Below, piece after piece: positions 36,901 to 48,900 of a stretch of 64,000 nucleotides of DNA. Under the pieces are notes generated by a model. The model searched no databases and was not told the DNA's origin. It saw only the letters and a program-made list of their open reading frames with translations. Positions within the stretch are counted from its first letter, which is position 1. Every line of letters starts with the position of its first letter. A program made the translations under genes and the position numbers. The DNA is taken from NCBI RefSeq assembly GCF_011397635.1, contig NC_064760.1:29504856-29568855 (forward strand). Direction: 5' to 3'. This stretch comes from Epinephelus fuscoguttatus (taxonomy: Eukaryota; Chordata; Actinopteri; Perciformes; Serranidae).

Positions 36901-39900
36901 AGAAACTGCACTGTACAGAGATGTCCCGCCCTCGCTGCCTTCATCAAGGGCGTCCGCCCCCCTTCAGACTCATGTTCCTGGAAGACAAAGGTGAAGACAT
37001 GTTTGTCAGATTCTAGTTTACTCCAGAAGTTAAACAAAAGAGTCAGGATATGTTTGTCCACAAAAATGTGACTCAACAAGAAACTGCCTCTGTAGTTCTC
37101 CAAGGTACAAGCCTTGCTTTACACAATAGACTGTGTTGATCAATTAACATTTGTATACCAAAGCTAAACCTACGTAACACAAAAGGCCAATCACAAGTGA
37201 CAAAGAGGATTTAAGAGTATGGCGTACCAAGTTGGCTCCGGCCTGCAGCAGCACATCCGCCACATCAGTGTGTCCGTTTTCACACGCATACGTCAACGCC
37301 GTGTCACCTGTTGCCGTGGTAGCATGAACGTTTGCCCCTGAATGACAAAGTCAGAAATTAGGATTGTAAGCACAGTGGTACAACAAAGGCATATTCTTTG
37401 TCTCTTTGTTCTTCCAGATCTGCAGCTCCCCGCCTTCTTTCCTCCAGCTCACCTGCAGCCAGTAGGTATTTGACCAACTCCAGATGGCCCTCCTGTGCAG
37501 CCTCCATTAGAGGTGTGGAGCAGCCCAGCTCGATGTCGGCGCCCGCCTTAATGAGGAAGTCGGCCACTTCCAAGAAGCCTCCGCAGCATGCTAGGGTCAA
37601 GGCTGTCTCCTGCGTCTCCTCCGTCTGGGCATTGATGTTAGCACCTGGACAATAGAATGAGAAAAGTTAGTGATGAGTGACTGATCTGTTTTCTTAAAGC
37701 ACAAAACATGCATGTTTTCTTTAATAAAACAAAAAACAAAAATCATGTCATTATCATTTCACAGATAACACTCTCATTCATCTTATTTCTGCTAAAGAAA
37801 CATTCAGATACCAAGAGATGGCTCATCAGTGTGTACTACTCACTGGAATGGCATCTGACATTAAGTTTCCATTTCCCAGATGTAGGAGCAAAGCTTACCT
37901 TGAGCCAGCAGCAGTGCTACCATCTCCTCGTGGCCTTCTCTAGCTGCCTCCATCAGAGGTGTGTAGCCTTCATCATTAACCTGGACACAAACAGATAAGA
38001 AAACATAGGGGCGAACATGACTCACTGCAAGATTACTCCGTGGGCTTGTCTTTCGTGTCTGTGTACTCTCACTGAGGATGGGAAATTGCAACTGGCAGGT
38101 TGTTTGACACTGGCTCTGTTGTCGACATCTTTACATCAAACGTGTGGTGACAGACGAGAGGCCACAAAAACCTGAAGCACTGTCATTCAGCCTGGCATCT
38201 TGAGTTTAAGTCTGCCACCTCACTGCCAGCTGACTGTGTTTATTTCTTTATTAAGATTTAAATAACAACAATGAAATATGACCAAATCATTTTTATGTTT
38301 ACTTACTTACTCTAGCTTGCATTTTAAGGATTACCCGAGCAGTTGGTTTCATAAATGTCATTTAAATGTCACTGCCATTTCAGAAACAAGTTCTTATCTA
38401 AACGCGCATTCCTATCAATATTCTAAGACCGCAGCTTCTAAAGTATTCAGTACAATGTATCCCAGTAGCAGGACAGCAGTATGACTGTCAAAAAGTTGAA
38501 GGTTATTCTCCTCGGAAAAATCTCTATTGCAGTGTGTGTGCAATCAAAAACTGGTATACAGCGACATAATTCATATTTATATGACAACTGCAGCCTCTCC
38601 TGTACTTTGTGGTCTTCCCAAAACTTGTGTTGGTATTTAGGTGTCTGTCTCTTTACACACCTCCTCCAAGTTGGCTCCTCTCTCTATGAGCAAGGCTGCC
38701 AGCTCCACATGTCCTCCACATGCTGCGAGGGTGAGGGGCGACTCGAAGGAATCCGCTGGCATGTTGACCTGCGCACCGCTGTCCAACAGCAGCCGTGCCA
38801 CCTCCACATGGCCGTCCTGGGACAGCGAGACACACAGAGAATGTAGAGATAAGCACCTGAATAAATACGTGGGATCACTTTTCAACGACACCAACATACA
38901 GTCATGCTGCATGAGCCCGAGAACCTTCACTTTTAAAACAGCGTGCAATAATTAAATTACAAAACACTTCCTGATGACTCTTCATGAATCAATAATTAGT
39001 TCCATACATCTTCTTACTGTAGTGCTACATTCACAACAGTGTAATCATTTATCAAAAGGTACAAAAATAATTAACATAATCCAACTTTCCCAACATCTAG
39101 TTATTTAAGTGGCCTAGCCTACATAAAAACACACCATAAAACTCTGAACTAACACTGAGCAAGATGGCTGAAATCATAATCATGGGGCACAGGCGGTCAC
39201 AGGCTGTGCTTTCCATATTTACTGAAACAAGTCAACTTTTTTTCCCCACTTAGGTGCACAAGTACATGACTGTGTACTGTGCCGAGAGCTCTGTCAAAGT
39301 GCTTCCAAGTGCGGACACTAAAGATGTGCAGCTGTTCTACTGCCGACGTGCTGATTTCGACGATCCATAATCTTATAAACTCTAATTCTGACTTGGTTTT
39401 AATGTTATATCTATAATTTGACAGTCATATAAAATATATTCTATATACGTACAAAGTGACTTTAAAAATAAGACAGTTTTTAGTGATATCAGTTATTAAA
39501 TTGTAACTCAAACTGAGACAAAATGTAAATAAAGTGTTTAAAAACTAGAACATATAATCAAACAAAATCAGACTAAAATGAATGCAGTATTTGTCTGAAA
39601 CAAAAATACGACAGCATTCACTGACTCTGGAGATAAAATATTTAAATAATGGTTTGGGTCAGATGCTCACCATGCACGCCTCCATCAGTGCCGTGTGCAT
39701 CTCGTCTGTTTTATGCTCCTGGTCTGCTCCAGCCTCCAACAGAAAACGCACCATGTCCAAGTGACCTGCAGATGCAGAGGACAAACAAAAATCAATATTC
39801 TAAGCCTTTTATCACCAAGTATTAGCAAAGAGCATGTTAATAGCACAGAACTTAAAGGTCCAGTGTGTAGGATTCAGTGGCATCTAGCGGTAAGGTTGCA

Positions 39901-42900
39901 GAACTGAAACTTCTCCAACGCACCGAGCGCATAAGAGAACTATTTAGAGCCAGTGTTTGGTTTGTCTATTCTAGGCTACTGTAGAGCAACATGGCAGACT
40001 CTGTGAAAGAAGCCCTTCGCTTTGTGTAGATATAAACGGCTCACTCTAAGGTAACAAAAACACAATTCTTATTTTCAGGAGGTTATAAACATATGACAAC
40101 ATAGTTATGACTGTTATACTCCATTCCTCACAATAGATGCCCTTCAATCCTACACACTGGACATTTGAATGAGGTGACCAACAGGAAAGACACAATAATT
40201 GAGTTCTGACCTTTGTAGCAGGCAAGCGTGAGAGCACTCTCCTTGAACTCATTGGAGTGTGTGTTGATGCCAGCGCCATACTCCAAGAGTACTCTGGCCA
40301 CTTCTACATGGCCCGCACTGGCCGCCTCCATTAGAGGTGTGTGTCCATTCTCGTTGTGGTCCTCAATGTTAGCACCCTCTTTCAGCAGCACCTTCACCAC
40401 ATCCACGAAGCCACCGGCACATGCGTACGTCAGAGCTGTGTTGCCTGGAAAACATCAGAGAGATTAATCAGAGTGCGAAACACAGAGAGAAAGGGAAATG
40501 ATAGTAAGTGAAGAGAGGTTTTTACCTGTGGAGGATTGTGCATTAACATCTGCCCCGTGGACCAGAAGCAGTTTGACGATATCGACATAACCTCCACTGG
40601 CAGCAGCCATAAGTGGCGTTATGTCCCCTTTGATGCCCCGGTCCTCCACATTGGCGTGCATGGCCAACAAAACCTGAGCATGAAACATGAAACGGTGATA
40701 TTAAGAAACAAGCACGGAAACTTGTCACCAAAACAATCAACTAGAGGTACCATCATCATTTTATCTTAGCTCTGCAGGGAGGTTATTCAAGTGTACAGGT
40801 ACTACGTGTTGTAAACATGTCAATCACAGTTATACTCAACCACGTCTCACTCCGACCTTGCCTTTACATACCTGTGCAAGTTCATAGTAGCCGGCCGAGC
40901 AGGCGAGGCACAGCAGGCTCTCCCCTTCCTCCGTGTGTTCGTTGACGCTTCGTCCCTCGTCGAGCAGTTTGCGCACAGCGTTGACATCCCCATCTGAGCA
41001 CGCCTCTGCTAAACTACGGCTGAAAATAACCAGACTGCTACAATTACTGCCACTGTGACAGGTGAGCACACATACGCCTCACATTTACACAAACACTTCC
41101 AAAGAGCAAACTCACACTCACATGCACACAGTCTGCATGTGCAACTCAGATTTGACAGAAAAGAGAATGACAGGTGTATAATAACTGTGTACAAGACAAA
41201 CTGACTAACGCCAGTGTCGGTATGGGCGAGATACATACTTGTCGGCTTGGCCGGCGTTGAGTGTGTTTTCAGCTCTCATGCGTGTCAGGGCTGCTGCAGC
41301 TTCGTCCAGGGCACAACTCACGGATGACGTCAGTCGCCGTAGCACCTCGGGGTCTGCAAAAGCTTTACCATCGGCAGTGGACAGTTTACCGATGCCTGCC
41401 GAACACCAAAAGGGCAGAGGTGCATAGGGCAAGGCAAACCACAGGGGAGCACAACCACACCAGACCAGATGAAGAAGCAAGTCCAGTCCAGCCAATCCAA
41501 TCCAGGGTTAGTAGCAGCATACACAAAGAGGAAAAAGAAAAAAGAAAAAAAAAAAAATCACACACAGAAAACACACACAAGCATTTGTTAATATGGCTTC
41601 ATATCTTTTTTTTCACTACTTTCAATACACCATCTATGATTCTTAATAACTCCAATATATATGCCAATGACTCATAAACAATATTTGCTCGACTACTGTT
41701 GTCCAGGTAAGAGCAGATCTGTGAGCAGAACTTGAATGGATACAGTGAGGGAGGTAATGTTAGTCCTATAGGCGAGTAGATATAGGTGCAGGCTGTTAAT
41801 GGTTAAAGAGAAAAAGGTCTTCTCCTGTGTGAATTATAGATGGGTAAGAGGCAGTGAATGTGAGGGAAACAGAAACTGAAGACAGTGGTCCAAAAGAGAG
41901 AAAAACACAGCTGGGAGAAAAACAAAATGCCATATGAGTGAAAAATGTGTTTGTGTGTGCACGTTTGTCAGGACAGAGAAGAAAAGCCAAAGAGGGGAAT
42001 GAAAAGGAAGAGTAAGCAGGAGGAGGCAAAAAAACGTGTTTGCTAATGGCCTACATTGAAAGATCTCTTTCAGAAGACAGAACAAGGACCATTTCCCAAC
42101 TAATGAAACTGTTCAAGTCTTTGTATTGTGTGTGGCGGCATATGTTTTAAAGGCATGTGGGGAAAAAAGGAAGCAAGACAAGCCAAGAGTGACGGAAAAA
42201 AGTGTTGGCCTTGAACTTTTCGGCCTCAGCCCGAAACCCATCTATTAGCCAGGCAGAAGTGAGCTCCGGTCCTTGTGGTCCTCCTGTGTTTTGACCACTA
42301 GGTCTGCGACTCAGGCTAAACTTAGCACGGCTCTCAGACAACAATTTCGCAATAGTCCCAAAGGCAGAAGGAAACAAGAGGTCAAGGAAGTTGATCATTA
42401 ATGTTTTACTGTAGCATGTTTATCTCGGAGAATGCAAGTAGTTCATTGAACCAAAACAGACTGAGGCTGACACATTTTAAATACCTCAGGCCTATTTGTA
42501 CATTTCTGAAACTACAAGTTTCCTTAGCTGTGGATCACACCTTAAACAGACATAACTGATCTTCATCTATTTAGATCAAACTGGACACTGGGCTCTCACT
42601 GAGGTCGAGACTGTGACTCTGTGAGTACTAGCAGATATTTTTGTTGTGTTTCGACTGAAACGAGTAACTGGCTAGCCACTGAGCAGCCTACACCCACTGT
42701 ACCACCAACGCACTGTGCAATCTGGAGAAACATTTTTATCCGAGTTGCTAATTAAAAGTTCAGTTTGTTTGAGAGCAGCCGACGCAAAATTGCAAGCAGG
42801 TCACCTTAAAACCTCGTTGAATTTATGAACAAAGCAGTTGTCATCTGTTGTTTTAACATGAATGAATCAACTTGTCCATCTGTAAATTAACTTCCTGATG

Positions 42901-45900
42901 TAGGAAATGGCTCACTAGGCAGGAGTAAAGATGACTTGCATCTTTTTTATCCAATAACATACTAGCAACTGGTTCTGATTTAAGCTGTTTTCAGCATTTT
43001 AGAATGACCATATAAAACAGGGCGTATTCAGACACTGGAATTATGACCTTTTCAAGATCATTTTAAACCAAATTTAAGGCAGATTTCTTGACAAAACATA
43101 TTTTTCTTATTCAAGCATTGCAGGTAAGTATAAAAGGCAAGTAGAATATATGTAGAAATAAAGTTATCGGAATGAGTTAGGTTCATCAGGTATAAAAGAA
43201 AGTATTAGCTTCAGTGGTAGATTTGTAACATCAGAAATGTGGATGTTCACGCAGTTGAGTTTGACCCATTTTGACAAAAAGATTAAATTAGATTAAATGT
43301 TCACATATTTAAATTTAAGACTATTCAATGACTTTTAGGGACTCTTACTTAAAAAATTGAATTCAAGACATTTTAGACTTTTTATGAATGTGCAGACACC
43401 CTGACAAAGAATCCCTAGCTCCTGGCTGAGACCTGCCTTGGCCTTTAACCACGCAGCACAAAAGGTGTTTGAATCCGTGGAATCAATTCCAAATCCAAGA
43501 TGAAAGGGATGTACAGTGTGTTTATCCATAAACACTTGCTCCTGCACTGCTCTCCCCAAAACTCTTACATGTTTACACAGATAACAAGATCTTCTATCTA
43601 GTTGGGCTAACATTAAGTGTCAGTGGTGGTGTATATACCAAATAGTTGTTCAAAACATACAGATGGCATTCCCACTAACCTGGAAGCACCATTGGTAAGA
43701 CATTTACATGGTATTTACATTGCAGCGCAGCTTCAACAGATTATTTAAGGTGGTAGTTGTCTCCACGTGGGTCACATTAACTTAGCGTCTGATCGTTTAA
43801 AGATACACTAAGCAAGATCATTGGTTACTTTTTGTAAACACATTCACCAGCAAAAGTGAAGGTGATAGTAGAAGCCAACCCCAGATTCACTGTCATTTGG
43901 TGTTTTGGCTTGCGATAGTTGTGCTTTTTTTGGGCGCTGTGTCCGACGCCTGCTGCTTACAGTCTGGCACCTGGTCCCTACCTTTTTATATAGCCCCAAC
44001 CTCACCAGGGTGCTGTGAGGGTACACGCACGTTATCGTCCTGAACTCGAAAAACAAGAAAATACATACAGAGGGAGAGAGTCTCTGCAGAAAAATACACC
44101 ACCACACACTTACTTAGAGATAAGTCAGAGGGACACTTGGGTTAATATTCAGAAAGATGAACAGGAAACACTGTATTAGCTATATAAAAATGAGAGGTCA
44201 AATGAGGAATCGCGTAGCCTTTTTTTGCCATCTTTTTCTTCTGAGGCTAGTTACTGTTCATACATAGAAACACCACTTTGCATCCTGACCTTTCGGAGAA
44301 ATGAGCAAAAATAAAACAGCAAATGATATCAGAGATGTGTGGGGCAGCAATTCAAAAATCGTATTGCTATCATAATGAGACTAGATAATGACTTTTAAAT
44401 ATCGTAATATCTTGTCTTGTTGTCTTTTTGGCGGCATTACAGTGAAGTGATGTAATTTCTTTTAACCTACCAGACTGTTCTAGCTGCTTTATTCTCTGCC
44501 TTTACGCACTAATGTCCACACTGCAGATGATTATTCATCATCTATCTGGAAATGTAAATATTTTCTGAAGGGAGCAATAGTGAACCTTACAATATCGTCG
44601 CAATATTGTTAGAGGTATCGTGTAAAAAATATCGTTATATATATTCTAGTCATCATTATTTAAACGTCAGCCATACTTTATCCAACATAAAGCTTTCAGC
44701 ACCTTTAACTTCAGCAATCTACAGCAATCCTTGACTAAGATGGTTTCGTTTCCCACACCAATGATTTACTTTAAGAAAATGGGTCAAAAGTGAGCTTCTA
44801 GTGGTGGCCTGTCTCACAGGTGGCATGGAGAACTTGTTGCACTCTGGGTAAGATGTAGCAATGTTAGCACTGTTGAGTCTTGGCTAATGTGTCGCTTTGA
44901 CTTTCACTTCATTAATTAGTGTGCGCCATTTATTACTGGATCGTATCTGCACTGAACCTCCGACCTTTATTTTTGAGCTTGATTCTTTTGTACTTTGTCT
45001 GCTTTGTGTTGTTGTTCTGAAACTTTTATACTGCTGTATTAAGAAGGGCTCCCTTTGCAAAGAGGTTTCACACCTCCTTTATTAAAACTCACGGTTAAGT
45101 TTGCATTGCTTTGACTCGTGCGTCTATCAGCTTTGTTTATTTCCATTATATTTAACTTTAAACTGTCATTTTAAATGCTGCACAATGCATTTCTATCCAA
45201 CGACATACAGTACTTATAGTGTGCGTTTGTAAGGTCTGAAACAAATAAACCCGCCTTCTTTTTCCTTTTAAACCTGAGAATAAGGGAGTTCCACACTGTT
45301 TTTTTGTTACTGTGCAAAATTATTTGACAGAGGAACTGTGACTGCCAAGATATGACAAAAAGGGGGATTTAATTCTTATTAATCTCATACAGCATGCCCA
45401 CATGTCTCATTTCCAAGCAGAGAACAACAAAGGTTCCCCAAAAAGAATATATGAGGGTTTGAGCCTTAAAAGCACCCTGAGGAATAATAACTGTAAACTG
45501 TTTTGTTTGCACTGAATGATACTCCTGAAAGTGCATTTTTTGTACCCTTAAGGGTATATACAAATGTCCTATGTATTTCTTAATATTTTTACGCCTTTTG
45601 GAATGTGTTTTTTGTGTATAATTGCTAATAGAAAAGTCTTTTTCTTCTCTTTTTACAGGCACAGTGCTACTTTTTGCAACACAAACAACTGTGATATGTT
45701 TTACCACCTTTAGCAGTCATCAAAATGTCTATCATGTAACACCCATGCTCAGCGTGTACATGCGTCCTCATCTGAGCACTGGTCGAGCACTATATACCAA
45801 CAATTTTTGTAAATGTGCTAGGGCTGCACAATTAATCGAATATTAATCACAATCAAGATTTTAGCTTCACACAATTACATACATATGATCAGCTGCGATA

Positions 45901-48900
45901 TTGACGTCAAAATGTGTGCTCCGCTCATAGAAAACTCTGCTGCATATCAAATAAAGTGCTCCCTAAACAAACATCAAGCCTCAAGTTTGGAAGAGCTGTC
46001 CTGTACGTGTGCACGCTGCAGCAGCAGCCTGTGGAAAAACTGTCCTGGATGTTGCAACTGCAGACGTGCAAAACATCCATCATCAACCATCATTATCCAT
46101 TGTTTGGAGACAGGAGTGAACAAATCATATGCAAAGAGTGCATTCGAGGTTTGTGTGCCGCAAAGCAGCACAACTACCTTGTTAAGCCACCTGAGAAAAA
46201 AAAACAAAACACTACAACCTGCAGTGCGATGAATGCATGGAGGCCAAGATGGATAAGGTCGCTAACATTACTGTACTGTTGCCATTAATCCTCGTCCTCG
46301 CCCAGTGTCAACTCAGTACTGTGACCACTGTAAAAAATATATCTATGGGCCTACACGCAGTGTTGAATGCATATCCATAGAAGATGCACTATAGTCGGAT
46401 GAAGAAGAACCTTATTTTAAAGAAGTATTTTGAAAGGGAAAGCAGTGCTCTGTTGATTTAATATTGGGTAAAAAGTTTTGTCACAATGTTATTTATATTT
46501 TGCTTCTAGGAGACGCACTGTGGAAAAGGACCAGTCTTATGTTGATGGGAAGATTAGTACATTCGGAATGTAGCACAACATGGAAGTAAAAGCAGTGCTC
46601 TGCTTATTTAAATGTCAAGTGCAATGATATTATTTTGTCCCAAAAAGGATAAATAATTATGATGATAAGTAATTGTGATCTCAATCTATCAATATAAGCA
46701 TGATTATTATTTTGTTCATAGTAGCCCTAACGTGCAAACACTACATTGTGTTCACAAACACCACAGGGTATATTTTAATGTAAATTTATACGATATCTAA
46801 TAATAGGTCTGCAAAGGAGGGGCAAAAAGTTGGTTATCTAGATAGGGAGAGCCTGTCTATCAGCGTACAACTACCTTAGCTGTTGCTAGGGCTGGGCAAT
46901 AAGTCAAATTTCATTTTCAATAACGGCTTCCAACGGTTAAGAAAACAAGATAATCGAGATAGATCGATTATTGTACCGCATGACGTTTCACAGCTGGGCG
47001 CTCAGTGTTGCCAACTTGATGACTTTTTTGCAAGATTTAGCTGCTTTTTGGACCCTCTGGTGACTTCACGAGGGTCTCGGGGTGGCTGCTTACATTTCAT
47101 TCTACGACAGCATCACCTGAAGATGTTGATTAATGGAATGAGACAAAAAAAGACTGGAAGGCAAACCTTCTCCCCACAGTGTTCAGGCAGCCTCGCACTT
47201 CAGATTCAGACAGTGCCAAAGTGAAAGCTAGCTACTGCTATAGAGTGTTGATAATTGTGGGTATCCTACCACACCCGCATATACTGTATGTCACAGAGAA
47301 TACGGATTAAAGCATATTGTCAAAGTGCTTAAACCCTGCTACAACATATACATTTAGGTCAGTCCGTTTTGTCTGTTCTGGTTAAACAAGCACAAGCTGC
47401 AGTTCAGGAATGATCAACGGGTTTGAGTCTTATGATGGAGAATTACATTACTGACATTTGTGTTGTTTTTTATATTTAGTTTTTCTTACTGACGATATGC
47501 CAGTATTAGTGTCTTAACTGTCACAAAATAATTAAGGCCAATGTCAATGTTCCCAAAGTCATTGAGTACAAATGTAAACTAATCATGATCTCAAAAGTGA
47601 CAAAAATAATTGTGATTATGATTTTTGCCACAAACTAGCAGCCCGAGCTGTGGTTGAGAACTTGCTGATTTCTGTCACATTTTTCTCATCTCTTTTCTGA
47701 AAACACACTGCCTGTCATCGCTGGCAATACAGAGGCAAAGGCAGCTCAGCAGGAGCACAAACTGTGACAGGAGCAGGACTGTGATTATTGCAGAGAAAAG
47801 AACATGCGGGGGAAAGCCCATTTTCACACCTATGCACACCTGGCCAGCAGAAAGCTACATGACCACTGGGTTCTAACAGGCGATGCAGACCTATGCGTAT
47901 TCTGCCCTTTGAAAGAATCTTTTCCTCACTTTGAAAGAAAAAAATCTAGTCTCAAATTTTAGTCTAAAAGTCCACGTGAACCAACTTATGGATCGATAGA
48001 TGACACAGATGTCCCCTGGTTTAAGACTGTGGCTTGCTACAGTCAAGAAGCAAAAATGTAAACATTAAATAATGCTAAAACACTGACATGTTGTTTTATA
48101 CACTCAGTGACCATTTTATTAGGTACACCTGTACAATCTAATGAAATCCAAAACTGTTTTGCCACAAAGTCTACTTTCATAGCACCTATAAATGTTGAGT
48201 GTTTTTGTACACTGTCACAGAAGTGTTTATTTCATCATGTTTTAGTGCTGAGGTCATAGTTAGTGATGGTGTTGTACTGGACTGCATTATATTGAGGTGT
48301 TTCTAATATTCTGAAGGCAAACGGGGAGGGGAAAAAAATGATATAGTCCAATGCACCACCACCTTTAACTATGACCTAATAAACATAAACTTTAATTTAC
48401 ATAATTAATGTTAACAAAAACAAAATGTCATAAACTTTGCAAAAGTAAACTATATGGCAGAGCTGTACTATTTAATTGCAGTAGATGGTAAAGATGTAGC
48501 TAATAAAGTGACCACTGTATGTAACTCTGTGAAAGCCGTCTGTAATCTCAAACAATCGTTCTGTCCATTTTCATTATCTTTTATCAGTTTTTTCATCAGT
48601 TATTTAAAGTTAATGTTAACTAGGTTTTGTGTTTGTGTTCTGCGCACTTTACGACCCTTTTTTTTACTCATCAGACTACAGCTTTATCAACAAGAGAAGT
48701 GTAGATATTATGCCAAGTATGGTAGTATCACTAGCTTTCATGAATAATCCATGATGACATTTCTTACATCTTGCGTTTGTTGTAAATTTCTGTTGAGTAT
48801 GAATAGTCTTTACAACACCTACAACAGGCTTGATAAAACAAAACAGAAAATCCCTACACATTTCAGGAGGTATTATTCAAAGGACTAAGGATGTCACCAA

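Larger units (their letters stand above)
35896..41019 (-). other. ankhd1: First ankyrin-repeat block of ankhd1 (exons 4-14)
   Basis: Eleven exons encode about fifteen ankyrin repeats from SLAEACSDGDVNAVRKLL to HTNVVSYLLDYPNN. Typical helices include GDITPLMAAASGGYVDIVK, GHTPLMEAASAGHVEVAR, GYTPLMEAAREGHEEMVA and GRTPLMKAARAGHLCTVQ. Every repeat keeps its turn and hydrophobic helix positions, so the surface is likely functional for protein binding. Confidence 0.93.
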
